DNA of 64,000 nt from Verrucomicrobiota bacterium (lineage in GTDB: Bacteria > Verrucomicrobiota > Verrucomicrobiia > Opitutales > Opitutaceae). Positions within the stretch are counted from its first letter, which is position 1, and each line of letters opens with the position of its first letter. The position numbers were made by a program, and so were the translations under genes. The stretch lies in the NCBI GenBank assembly GCA_023426435.1, contig JAFAAS010000116.1, positions 1 to 64,000 of the forward strand, read 5' to 3'. The notes beneath the pieces are model-generated. The model searched no databases. It worked only from the letters and a program-made list of their open reading frames with translations, and was not told where the DNA came from. This document shows, one piece after another, positions 35,404-45,100 of this stretch.

Positions 35404-36839
35404 GCGCGCGATGGGGAAGACGCGGGTGGATCGGAGGCGGACTGCTGTTCGTGGCGCTCGCGGCCGGCTGGTGGGCATTGGAGCAGCGCTCGTCGGGAGG
35501 CGTGGGGATCACGCTGCCGGCGGCGCCGCATTTCGACGAAACGCAGGACCGGCTGCGCGAGGAAGTGAATGCGGAGATCGCTCGCGCCGGCGATTCGCCG
35601 CAGGCGGCGCTGGAGGCGTTGAAGCGGCTGGCGCGGCTGTATCATGCGAATGGTTACATCGACGAGGCGCAAGCGGCTTACGAGATGCTCGAGGAGGTCG
35701 ATCCGAAGGAGCCGAGGTGGCCCCATCTGCATGCGGTGATTCTGGCGGGTTTCGGCGATTTCGAGCAGTCGATGGCGCGATGGCGCCGGGTGATCGAGCT
35801 GGCGCCCGACTATCTCGCAGCGCATCTGCGGCTCGCGGAAGCGGAGTTGAAGTCGAACCGGCCGGAGGAGGCGGAGGCGATTTATGAGGCGGTGTTGAGG
35901 CGTTGGAAGGATGAGCCGTATGCGCGGCTCGGTCTGGCGCGGCTGGATTTCGAGGCGGAACGGTGGGAGGAAGCGCTGCAACGGCTGGAGCCGCTGGTCG
36001 CGCAGACCGGCTACCGGCTCGGCTACGATCTCATCGTGAGCGTTTACGAAAAGCTTGGACGCGAACGCGAAGCGAAGGCGATCCGCGGACAGATGAAAGC
36101 GTCGGGTGCGTTTCGCGAGGCGCCGGATCCGTGGATGGATGAGTTGCTGGAGGTCTGTTTCGACCCGTATCGAATTGCGATTGCGGCCGGGGCGCGGTCG
36201 GACCCGGAAGAAGCGCACGCGTTGATTCTGCGCGCGATCGAACTCGCGCCCGACGAAGTCTCGTATCGATTGCAGCTGGTCAGTCATTACACGGAGCAGA
36301 AGGACGCGCCGGCGGCGTTGGAAGCGCTGCGCGAACTCACGGCTCGCGCGCCGGATTTCGCGGATGGCTGGGCGCGTCTCGCGTCGTTTTATCAGGATTT
36401 TCGTCAGGACGAAGCGGCCGCGCGCGCGGTGGTGACGGGGCTCGAGCATTGTCCGGATTCGCCGGGGCTGCGCCTGATGTGGGGATCGATGCTGCGGCGC
36501 GCGGGGCGGTTGGATGAGGCGATTCGCGAGTTGAACCGCTCGATCGAACTGCGTCCCAACGAAGCGCCGGCGTATGTGGAACTCGCGCACGCGCAGGTGA
36601 GTCAGGGCAACATCGATGCGGGATTGCAGAGCTTGCGGCGTTCGCTGGAAGCGGAGCCGGATAATCCGGCGGCGCTCACGTATCTCGCATTTCACGCGGT
36701 GGCGGCAGGGAACCGCGCGGAGGCGGACGAGTGGATGCAGCGCGTGGCGCGTCAACCGCGCGTTGCGGCGGAACCGGCGAGGCGGCTTGCTGAGGCGTAT
36801 CGAGCGAAGTTTGGGCGCGAGTGGCGCGCGCGGGAGTGA
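35400..36839 (+). CDS. Membrane-anchored TPR protein
   Basis: Protein of 479 residues with one N-terminal transmembrane segment (GWIGGGLLFVALAAGWWAL, about 9-27). It is followed by tandem tetratricopeptide repeats through most of the length, recognisable by A-x-x-x-Y/F and P-x-x motifs such as GYIDEAQAAYEMLEEVDP, RLDEAIRELNRSIELRP and AGNRAEADEWMQRV. TPR arrays mediate protein contacts. It overlaps the FG-GAP gene (ATGA), and the pair is the last of the GH78 operon. They probably form one periplasmic complex. The gene ends at a 477-bp repeat-bearing gap facing a convergent gene. Confidence 0.82.
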   Translation: MSARWGRRGWIGGGLLFVALAAGWWALEQRSSGGVGITLPAAPHFDETQDRLREEVNAEIARAGDSPQAALEALKRLARLYHANGYIDEAQAAYEMLEEVDPKEPRWPHLHAVILAGFGDFEQSMARWRRVIELAPDYLAAHLRLAEAELKSNRPEEAEAIYEAVLRRWKDEPYARLGLARLDFEAERWEEALQRLEPLVAQTGYRLGYDLIVSVYEKLGREREAKAIRGQMKASGAFREAPDPWMDELLEVCFDPYRIAIAAGARSDPEEAHALILRAIELAPDEVSYRLQLVSHYTEQKDAPAALEALRELTARAPDFADGWARLASFYQDFRQDEAAARAVVTGLEHCPDSPGLRLMWGSMLRRAGRLDEAIRELNRSIELRPNEAPAYVELAHAQVSQGNIDAGLQSLRRSLEAEPDNPAALTYLAFHAVAAGNRAEADEWMQRVARQPRVAAEPARRLAEAYRAKFGREWRARE

Positions 36840-36882
36840 AGGCGGACGGGCAGACGGTGGGGATATGGATCTGAAGTAACGA

Positions 36883-37140
36883 TAGCCGCAAAGAGGCGCA
36901 GAAGGCGCAAAAAGGAGCAGTGATTCCTGGGGGTGTCGCGCCTTTATGTGGCTTGAACGTTCCTCGAAGGCCGTCGCCGTTGTTGGATCGAAAGGAGGGC
37001 GGGGCCAGAGACTCCGCCTCACAATTTGCTCGTTACCGCAGTAGAGATGATTCCGTGGCCAAGGAAGGGCCGCGATATTGCCCGGAAGCCGGAAGAAACC
37101 GGAGATCTCTTTTTGCGCGTCCTGTGCCTTTTCGCGGCTA
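36883..37140. repeat. Inverted-repeat element A (TAGCCGC ends)
   Basis: The left arm (36883-36917) begins TAGCCGCAAAGAGGCGCAGA and continues AGGCGCAAAAAGGAG. The right arm (37107-37140), read on the minus strand, begins TAGCCGCGAAAAGGCACAGG and continues ACGCGCAAAAAGAG. The arms match along about 34 bases with few mismatches. They flank about 190 bp with no gene. From memory, similar 'GCCGCAAAGAGGCGC' phrases are dispersed in many environmental genomes. The arrangement is MITE-like, but no transposase is nearby and no target duplication was established. Confidence 0.65.
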
Positions 37141-37173
37141 GAGCGTTTTCAGAAAAGCTATAGCCCTTGAGGT

Positions 37174-37244
37174 GAACCACAGAGGCACAGAGGCACGGAG
37201 AAATCCCGCGGTCTTCCTCTGTGTGCTCGGTGCCTTCGTGGTTC
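37174..37244. repeat. Inverted-repeat element B (GAACCAC ends)
   Basis: The left arm (37174-37203) begins GAACCACAGAGGCACAGAGG. The right arm (37212-37244) on the minus strand begins GAACCACGAAGGCACCGAGC. They are separated by only about 8 bases (37204-37211), so the transcript or single strand would form a long imperfect hairpin. The arms are themselves built from a repeated AGAGGCAC unit. It lies 33 bp after element A. I recall the same phrase as a widespread dispersed repeat; its biology is not settled. Confidence 0.7.
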
Positions 37245-37316
37245 AAATCGGGTTTTCCGATTCGGCCAACGGCTATGACATTATTGAATATGCTATATCG
37301 TTTTATTTGATCTGCT

Positions 37317-40300
37317 CTACCGGTTTTTGGCCCAGGCGTCCTGCAGTAGGAAGTGCAGCCGTGAGTAGTGGCGGTCAGCCCAGGATTGGCGGGCGAGCTT
37401 GAGATACGGTTCCCACGTTTTCGCATTGTCTCCGGCGGCTTCGGCGGCGGCGAGGAGCGCGTTGTAACGGCGCTCCAGTTGCGCGAGCCATTCGGCGGAC
37501 AACTCGAACTCGGCGCGCGCGACCCGCTGTGTCTTCGACTCGCTGACGAACGTGCGCAGTTCGTAGGGAGCGAGGAAGAGCGTGAGTGTTTTGGCGGCGG
37601 AGATCGGTTCGCTGCGCTTGGCCACGGGATCGAGCGGCGCGCCGGTCTCGGCGAGCGTGATCACGGTTTTCACCGGCTCGGGCAGTGTGTTGAGGACGTA
37701 GAAGTAGTGGCGGCCGTCGACGATTTGCTGGCGGATGCGCACGGGATCGGACGCGCCCGGCACGTCGTCGAATTTCGCCGCGGGCAAGGCGCCGAGTGCG
37801 CGGGAGAACGGCAGCAATTCCTTCTCCATGCCCAACGTGCCGAGGACGTAACCGCCTTTCACGATGCTCGTGGCGTCGAGATGATGCAGCGCGAAGACGT
37901 AAGGCTCGAGACTGTTGAAGCCGGCGGGATTCAGCGTCGACGCGCGCCAGACCATTTCCTGCACGCCGATATCGGTGAGACCTTGCAGCGGGGATTCGCG
38001 GCCGACGGCGTCTTCCCAGTAGCGGTCGTGAATGGTGACCCGCACGTTGTGGTGTTCCTTCAACGGCGCGGCGACTTCGGGCGCGGTGAAGACACCGCGG
38101 CTCACGCCCGGATGGTCGACGAGATAATCTGACCGACGCATCCAGCGGAAATCGGACGGCACGGTGGTCGGGCTCAGGACAATGTTGGGATGATCGCGAT
38201 AGAGATCGGGATCGATGCCCATCTCGCGCATGAGCACGGAGCTCGGTTCGTTGAGATAATCCGCGAGCCGGTGGTTCTGCGACGGATGAAGGAAGAAGTT
38301 GAGGATCAACTTGAGGTCGGGACGAGCGGCGCTGATGCGATCGGCCATCTGCGTGTAATGCCGGTAGAGCACCTGGCAGCGCCAATCGATCCAGGCTTCT
38401 TTCGCCGCGGCGTCGCTCATGAGCCATTCGTAGCTTTTGCGATGTCGCTCGGGATCGCCGGGCGTGTAAGTCGGGATCACGATGCCGGAGTCCTGTTGGA
38501 AACGGCGGAGGTTCGAATCGTTGTAGCCGGATGCGAGCGAGCCGAAGTCGTAGAGTTTGGTGCGTGTGACGATGAGCGAGATGCCGTCGAGCGCGGGTTC
38601 TTGTCCGTAGCGCGCGACGACCTCGTCGACGATCGCGTTCACTGCGGCCATCACGCGCGGGTCGGCGGGATTGAAATTGGTGTCCGAGCCGTGCCAGTAG
38701 CCATACCAGAGATCGCCGTCCTTGTTGACGTTGATGACGGTATCGTGATCGGCGTCGATCGCGGCGCGGTCGGTGATCGCGTGGGGATCGAGACTCGGCA
38801 GCGTGTGAATGTGCAGACCCGCGGTGAACGATATGTCCTGTTCGCCGAGACGCTGGAGCAGGTAGAGCGGGTAGCCGGGCGGATGCGGACGGGCGCCGCC
38901 CTGTCCGCCGGGGATGTCTTGCTCAAAGGGCTCGACGCGCGTGCCGTAAAGCGGACCGGCATACCAGGCGAGCGGGTATTCGAATTCGGTCTGGCCGAAC
39001 GATCGCAGGTAGTCGACGAGCCGGTCGGTCGACTTCATGAAACCATCGAGATCGGTGCCTGTGCCGAAGCTGTGAAACAAGACCGGATCTTCGAAGTAGA
39101 TTCCAGTGCGGCGCGGCGGCACGCTGCCCTTGAACTCGCCGGAGCGATCGCTGACGGCGAACTGGTTGAGGCGATACACGCGGATTTTTTCGACCGCGGC
39201 GGGCATATCGTGTTCGGCGGTCATGAAGGTGAAACCCTGCTTCTTCGCGCGCGGCCAGAAGACGACCTCGTGCTCGAGCATCTTGTGCGAGAGGGGAAAC
39301 TCGTCGCCGGAGACGACGCCGCTATGCACCTGGAAGTCGATCGCCTTGCCGAAATTTTGGAGGAGCACCTCCATCGAGCGCGGTTTGTCGTCGGGGTAGG
39401 TGATCACGGCGACGTGCGGTTCGTCGACGTCGGTGATTTCGAACGGAATCACGAAACGATCGTGCACCCGGGAGCCGGCTTCGCGGTAGACGCCGGCGGG
39501 CGATTCGACGCGTTTGCTGTGGCCGAGATCTGCAATCGGCTGCTGTTCGAGGGCGTCGATCTCGGCGATCAAGGTGCGCTGCTCGCGTTGCGGCTCGAGT
39601 GGGGACGCGTGAGCGATCGCCTGCACACGGGTCTCGGTGGATTTCTTCTCGCCGGCTTCGGTGTAGGTGAGACGAAGGCGGTAGGCGCCGGCGGGTGTGG
39701 CGGCGAGGGGAAGGTCGAGCTGGGTCGAACTGCGGGCGTTCAGGGATGGCGCGGAGAGCGAGCCCTGCTGCAGCACCTGGCCGTTGTCGTTGGAAAGTTG
39801 ATACGCGAGATCGCTGAGTTGCACGGCGTCGTCGCCGGGGTTGCGCAGCGAAATAGCCAGATCGCGGGCTTGTCCGGCGGGAAGAAACGGATCGGAGACC
39901 GTGACGGCGACGTTCCATGCGCGATGACGCCGGAAGGCGGCGCGGGCTTCGTCTTCGGTGAGTTCGCGGTCGAAGATGCGAACCTCATCGAGCGCGACGC
40001 GCGACGCGTGGGCGGCGCCATTGTCGCCCGAGCCGAAGAAGAAGCGCGGGTGAGCCACGGGTTCCCATCGGCGAACCCAACTCATCGCTGCGGGTTGCCC
40101 GTCGACATAGAAGAGACCGCCTTTCTGGTGATTCCAGGTGATGGCGACGTGGTGCCATTCGCCGGCCTTCCAATCGGCGACACCGTGGTAGTCGATCTTC
40201 GAGTCGCGCGTGTCGTTCAGTTTCAGGCGGAGGAAGCGACCAGGAAAGAATTCGAGGCGCAGACGATTGCTGCCGACGGTATCGGCGCCGGTTTCGCCGA

Positions 40301-40628
40301 ATAGAACGAACGGTTTGCCGTCGGTCGGGCCGGGCTTGATCCAGAACGCGATCGTTCCCTCGGGCTTGTGGAGGTTGCCGGCGGCGGAGTAGTCGACGAT
40401 TTGCCCCGGGGAGAACCAGCCGGCCGCGCCATCGATTCCGGGCGTGGATTCCGGTTGCGCGCCTTCGAAGCGCGGCAAGCCATCGCCGCCGGCTTTGGCG
40501 GTGAAGCCCTCGTCGAAGCCGAGATGGAAGAGCGGGGCCGGGGTGGCCGGTTCGGCGTGGACGGAGAGAGGAGCAAACGACGCGAGGAGAAGGAAGGAGG
40601 CGAGAGAAGAGGCGATTTTCAGAGGCAT
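37317..40628 (-). CDS. Large exported LamG-domain protein, glycosidase-like
   Basis: Protein of 1103 residues from the ATG at 40628, which gives the signal peptide IASSLASFLLLASFAPLSVHA; the frame is open 22 codons further up. Residues about 30-230 form a LamG/concanavalin-like jelly roll (GTIAFWIKPG, WHHVAITWN, DEVRIFDREL). A beta-rich linker follows, then from about 480 to 950 a region with barrel-like traits (EFEYPLAWYAGPLYG, DGISLIVTRT, LKLILNFFLHPS) resembling large glycosidase-like families. The last 70 residues are helical. No catalytic residues can be assigned. It is the last gene of the minus-strand IclR-linked operon, 40 bp after a GPH symporter. Confidence 0.68.
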   Translation of the reverse strand: MPLKIASSLASFLLLASFAPLSVHAEPATPAPLFHLGFDEGFTAKAGGDGLPRFEGAQPESTPGIDGAAGWFSPGQIVDYSAAGNLHKPEGTIAFWIKPGPTDGKPFVLFGETGADTVGSNRLRLEFFPGRFLRLKLNDTRDSKIDYHGVADWKAGEWHHVAITWNHQKGGLFYVDGQPAAMSWVRRWEPVAHPRFFFGSGDNGAAHASRVALDEVRIFDRELTEDEARAAFRRHRAWNVAVTVSDPFLPAGQARDLAISLRNPGDDAVQLSDLAYQLSNDNGQVLQQGSLSAPSLNARSSTQLDLPLAATPAGAYRLRLTYTEAGEKKSTETRVQAIAHASPLEPQREQRTLIAEIDALEQQPIADLGHSKRVESPAGVYREAGSRVHDRFVIPFEITDVDEPHVAVITYPDDKPRSMEVLLQNFGKAIDFQVHSGVVSGDEFPLSHKMLEHEVVFWPRAKKQGFTFMTAEHDMPAAVEKIRVYRLNQFAVSDRSGEFKGSVPPRRTGIYFEDPVLFHSFGTGTDLDGFMKSTDRLVDYLRSFGQTEFEYPLAWYAGPLYGTRVEPFEQDIPGGQGGARPHPPGYPLYLLQRLGEQDISFTAGLHIHTLPSLDPHAITDRAAIDADHDTVINVNKDGDLWYGYWHGSDTNFNPADPRVMAAVNAIVDEVVARYGQEPALDGISLIVTRTKLYDFGSLASGYNDSNLRRFQQDSGIVIPTYTPGDPERHRKSYEWLMSDAAAKEAWIDWRCQVLYRHYTQMADRISAARPDLKLILNFFLHPSQNHRLADYLNEPSSVLMREMGIDPDLYRDHPNIVLSPTTVPSDFRWMRRSDYLVDHPGVSRGVFTAPEVAAPLKEHHNVRVTIHDRYWEDAVGRESPLQGLTDIGVQEMVWRASTLNPAGFNSLEPYVFALHHLDATSIVKGGYVLGTLGMEKELLPFSRALGALPAAKFDDVPGASDPVRIRQQIVDGRHYFYVLNTLPEPVKTVITLAETGAPLDPVAKRSEPISAAKTLTLFLAPYELRTFVSESKTQRVARAEFELSAEWLAQLERRYNALLAAAEAAGDNAKTWEPYLKLARQSWADRHYSRLHFLLQDAWAKNR

Positions 40629-40668
40629 GATCGAAAGAAGTCGTGACGGTGAGAGAGCGAAGGGTGCG

Positions 40669-42120
40669 TCAGGCGCTGGCGGCGTGGCGCTCATCGAGCG
40701 CGCGGCGGGTGGCGCGGGCGACGTCCTCGGTAATTGGATACAAGCGAACGCAGATCATCGCGACGACGATCGCGACCGCGGGAACCAGCGCGAAGAGCAC
40801 GCGCATCCAGTAGATGGTTTCGGGCGACTGGGCGCCGCCCAGTTTCTCGTCGAAGCCGACCCAGAGGAGGACGAAGCCGGAGAACATGAAGGCGAGGCTG
40901 ATGCCGGTTTTGTTGATCCAGGAAAAAACGGCGCCGACGGAGGCCTCGTTGCGGACGCCCTGCAGCAACTCCGCGTGATCGGTGACGTCGGCCATCATCG
41001 AAGCGAGCAGGACCCAGAAGCCGCTCATGCCGATTCCCATCAGGATCATCGGAATGAACATCAGCGAAGGCATTGCGGGGGTGTAGCAGAAGAGCTTGGC
41101 GACGGTGCCCGCGAGCGCGATGCCGAGGCAGGTGAGAAACGCGTGGCGTTTGCCGAAGCGGGTGGCGCCCCAGGCAATCACGGGCGTCGCGATCATGCTC
41201 GCGACCTGGTAGGCGGTGGTGACAGCGCCGTGGAGAATCGAAGCGGTCTTCAGATCGCCGCCGTGAACGTGGTAGATGTTGAGATACAGTCCGAGACTAT
41301 AGACCGTGAAAATGCCGAGCAGCGTGGCGAGGCCGGCGATCGAGAGCAGGCGGAGCGGGCGGTTTTTGAGGAGGCCCCAGACGTTGCGGAGCAGCGGGAT
41401 CTGCTTCTGCGTTTTGACGTGAATGTATTCCTTCTCCTTGGCGAAGAGCGCCGGGAGGATGCCAAACGTCATGATAATTAGCATCACGGCGAGCGCGGTG
41501 TAACGCGCGCCTTCGATGGAGTCCTCGAAGCCGCTGTATTGCGTGAGTGCGAAGAGCCACGATGCGAGGATTCCGCCGACCGGCATGAGAAACGCGACGA
41601 CGGCGGAGATGCGCGTGCGCTCGTGATAGTCGCGCGTGAGCTCGAGTTGAAATCCCTTCAGCGGCACCGAGAACAAGGTGAACGCCGGAAAAAAGAGCAG
41701 CATCGCGATCGCGAAATAGACGCTGTAGGCGAGCGGGGTCCATCCACGCGGGCAGAAGAACGTCGCGAGGATGATCGGGCCGGTGAGAAACGCGCCGGCG
41801 ATGATCAACGGCCGACGGCGGCCCCAGCGGGAACGGAAGTTGTCGGAGAAGCCGCCGATCATCGGATCGGTGACGGCGTCGAGCAGGCGGCCGACGGCGA
41901 GCACCGCGCCGATGACGGCGGGGTTCACGCCGAGCCCGATGTTATAGACCGGATTGGCGAGTTGATGGATCGAGTTGCCGGTGAGGTTGTCGACCATGCT
42001 GCCGACGCCGAAGGCGAGCTTCGTTTTCAACGGCACCTTCTCGCCGGGAGCGATGGTGGGCGAAGGCGTGGGTCCCGGGGCGGCGGCGGGTGGGGGCTGG
42101 TCGGCGGAAGGGGCGGACAT
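40669..42120 (-). CDS. GPH-family sugar:cation symporter
   Basis: Inner-membrane transporter of 483 residues with about twelve hydrophobic helices. It belongs to the glycoside-pentoside-hexuronide group: RLLDAVTDPMIGGFSD (helix 2 cation-site motif) and RSRWGRRRP (the following loop). The N-terminal 25 residues are Pro/Ala-rich and outside the fold. It lies between the GH106-like gene and the LamG gene. The operon holds a second GPH carrier at 46609-48060, so the two probably take up different products. Substrate unknown. Confidence 0.88.
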   Translation of the reverse strand: MSAPSADQPPPAAAPGPTPSPTIAPGEKVPLKTKLAFGVGSMVDNLTGNSIHQLANPVYNIGLGVNPAVIGAVLAVGRLLDAVTDPMIGGFSDNFRSRWGRRRPLIIAGAFLTGPIILATFFCPRGWTPLAYSVYFAIAMLLFFPAFTLFSVPLKGFQLELTRDYHERTRISAVVAFLMPVGGILASWLFALTQYSGFEDSIEGARYTALAVMLIIMTFGILPALFAKEKEYIHVKTQKQIPLLRNVWGLLKNRPLRLLSIAGLATLLGIFTVYSLGLYLNIYHVHGGDLKTASILHGAVTTAYQVASMIATPVIAWGATRFGKRHAFLTCLGIALAGTVAKLFCYTPAMPSLMFIPMILMGIGMSGFWVLLASMMADVTDHAELLQGVRNEASVGAVFSWINKTGISLAFMFSGFVLLWVGFDEKLGGAQSPETIYWMRVLFALVPAVAIVVAMICVRLYPITEDVARATRRALDERHAASA

Positions 42121-42143
42121 TGGGCGTGTTAAGAATATGGATA

Positions 42144-45100
42144 CTAAACGTTGAGCGGGGGGACGACGGTCTGGAGACGCGGAGCGACGAGCAGGCCCAT
42201 CGGTTTCAATTGGTATTCATAGGCCCAATGATCGCCGTCGGTGCGCCAGGCGTCGGGGCCGAGCCAGCGCGGCTTGGGATCGGTGTTGTGCAGCGGGCCG
42301 AATGCGTTGTGCCGGTTGCCGAACGCGGTGACATCCAGCCGATGACGACCGGCGCTGAGGCGCGGGAATTCGAAGCGGAACGGCGCGAACGCGACGGGTT
42401 GGGGGCGGCCGCGATCCAGCGCGACTGAGAGCAACGGGGCTTTGAAGCCGCGGAAACTTACCGCCTGCGCGGCGCGATCTTTCGCGGGGAGCGTGAGGTG
42501 ATAGGTGACGTTGCCGGCGTAGAACGGCAGGCCTTGCGTCGTCCAGTCGCCAAACGCGAGGCGTCGGACCGGCGCGGTGAGCGTCGCGTGGCGGCCGGCG
42601 AGCTTCACGCCGAAATCGCCGAGCAGGTAACACCATTCGAGCTCTGTCTTGCGCGTGAATGGGCGGCTCAGCACGAGTTCGTGTTCGCCAGCGCGGAGGG
42701 CGGGCAGACGCACGCGCTTGATGGCTTCGTCAACCCACCAGCCGCGCGAAGTGGCGGCGATTGTTTTTCCGTCGAGCCGGATCTCCCAGGCGGCCGGCTC
42801 TTCGAGGGCGAGTTCCGCGGCGGCGATGGCGATCTCGCTGCGAAAGCGGAAACGCAACTCGACCCGGCCGAGCGGCTCGGCCGGCTCGCGATCGGTCCAC
42901 GGTTGCGCGACGTGTCCTTCGCGAGGCGGCAACTGGCAACGGGCGCGGACGAGATTGTGCAGGCGCAACATCTCTTCACGCGGTTGCCACGCGCCGTCGT
43001 TCCAGCGCCACTCCGCTTGGTCGAGCAGGAGCACGTTGGGCTCGGAGAGCGTCACGGGGGCGGGATCGGCGAGCTCGCCGACGTCCTGCCAGCGCCGCGG
43101 CGCGATGGCTTTGGCGCGCGGTTTGCCGGGGCGCAACGTGAGCAGCAGGTGGCCGTGCGCGGCGAATTCGACGGGGAGCTCCGTCGTGTCGCCGACGTGA
43201 ATCGCGTGAGTTTCGCGCACCTGGCCGGAGGCGGTGTCGCGAACGTGCGGCCGCCAGCGGCCGGCGATTTTGAGGGTGAGCCCGGTGACTTCGGCGGAGC
43301 GGTTGCGGTTGCAGATAAACAGATGGCGCTCGGCGCCGTCACCACGAAGTTGATACAGCAGATCGCGGGAGCGGCGGCCGGCGGCGTCGACGCACTCGAT
43401 GAGTCGCACGGATTCGAGGCACGCGACGACGGCGCGTTCGTCCCATGGGCAGACGATGGCGCGGCCGGCAAGACGTTGGGCGCGATCGGACGGTTGGGCG
43501 TCGACGAGCGAGGGAATCTCGCCGGCGAACACGAGCGTGCCGCCGCGGGCGGAGAAGGCTTCGAGCCGATCGAGCGTCGTGCTGCGGATGGTGCGCAGCG
43601 CGGGAACGACCACGACATCGTAGCGCATGTGGCCGACGGTGAAGCCGGCCGAGTTCGCTTTGCCGCGCGACTGCGTGGGCAGCAGGCCCTCGCTGACGTA
43701 GTTGAAATCGAGGAGATTTCCGAGGAGCCACTGCGGCAGCTCGGCGAATTGTTTCTCGCGTTGCGCGCGCTCGGCTTCGGTTTGGGCGAGCGGACCGTAG
43801 CAGAGCCAGAAGGATTCGATCGGATGGATGACCGCGATGCGCACGAGCGGCTGGCCGCGGCTGAGGACGACGTTGACCCGTGAGAAATGGTTTTCGATCA
43901 GCGGATATTCCTTCCACCACGGCGACTGGTAATGAATCGACGCGGGGTAATCGCGCTTCGCTTCGCCGGCCATCGAAAGCCAGGCGAGATGAGGAACGCG
44001 GACGGTGATGCCGAGGGCGGCCTGCCAGTCGCCCTGCGCCTTGTGTCCGGTGAAATCGAAGCTCCAGCCGGTGACGCCGTAGAGCTCGCTCATCACGCCC
44101 GGGCGGTTGTATTGGTGCGCGATGCTCTGCGCCTGTTTCGCGGTGGTGAACTCTTCCTCGTCGCAAAGGAGATCGATGCCCGGGATGTGAAAGTGCGCGA
44201 GCGAACGCATCGCTTCGCCGGTCGCGCGTGTTTGCGAGCCGAGGGTGGGCTCTTCCATCATGTGGCCGGTGAGCATCAGACCGTGACGCGCGCACCATTC
44301 GCCGAGCGTGCGGGCATAGGCGTCGGCGAAGCGCTCGGTGACATGATCGTGATATTGCAGCCGCGCGAGCGAAGGGCGGGCGTCGGGCAGCTCCCAAAAA
44401 ATCTCCGGTAGCGCGTCGAGCAGGTCGGCGCCGTAGCGCGCTTGATACGTGGCGAAGAAGTCGGTCGTCGCAGGGATGACGCGATCGGCGCCGTGCGCCG
44501 CGTGGTCGAAGCACTGTTTGAAGAGATGCTGCGGTTCGTCGGTGAAGATCGCGGGAATGGATTTTCCAAACTCGCGGCCGACGGCGGCGTGGTAGCGCTC
44601 GTGCGTCACCGCGGTGAAACGTTCGAGCGCGGCGCGGCTCAGCGTGTCGACGTAGCCCTGGTGGTTATACCACGGGACGCCGTCGGCGGTTTCGAGATAG
44701 GCGAACCACTCTTCGGCGCCGGCGGGGGCGCTTTCGGTGTCGTGTAAACGCTGATACGAGATGGCGCCCTGCGGGTCGCGCTTGACGGCGTAGCGGGCGA
44801 GGAGAACGCCGGTTTCGGAGCGGCCGGCGAGGGCGCAGCTCCAGTTGGGCGTGGGACGAATGGTGCCGTTGTAAGGCGTGCGGGTGAAGAGGAGATACTT
44901 GAGCCGGTGTTCTGGATTTTCGGTGACGAGACCGCCGCCGAAGCCGGACGGCCAGCGATCCTCGTCGTAGAGCCAGGTGAGCATCTTGCGGCGCTTTGCC
45001 TCGTCGGTGCAGGCGCGGACGAGCGCGAGAAATTCGTCGCTGAGATACGGCGTTTGCAGGCCGGTCCGCGCGTGGACGTGAAAACCGCCGAAGCCCATGC

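Larger units (their letters stand above)
36840..37316. other. 477-bp intergenic gap between convergent genes
   Basis: No supported gene. The gap holds two inverted-repeat elements (36883-37140 and 37174-37244), a perfect 8-bp palindrome GCTATAGC near 37157-37164, and an A+T-rich stretch from about 37275 to the stop of the minus-strand LamG gene. A short stretch at 36993-37020 (GGCGGGGCCAGAGACTCCGCC core) is also self-complementary. Short open frames here are no longer than expected by chance. Confidence 0.7.

Noticed and set aside
26068..36839. Reading the locus as a SusC/SusD-type PUL
   Set aside because: The receptor lacks a neighbouring SusD-like gene, and the N-terminus is of the Verrucomicrobiota type, not the SusC carboxypeptidase-like extension.
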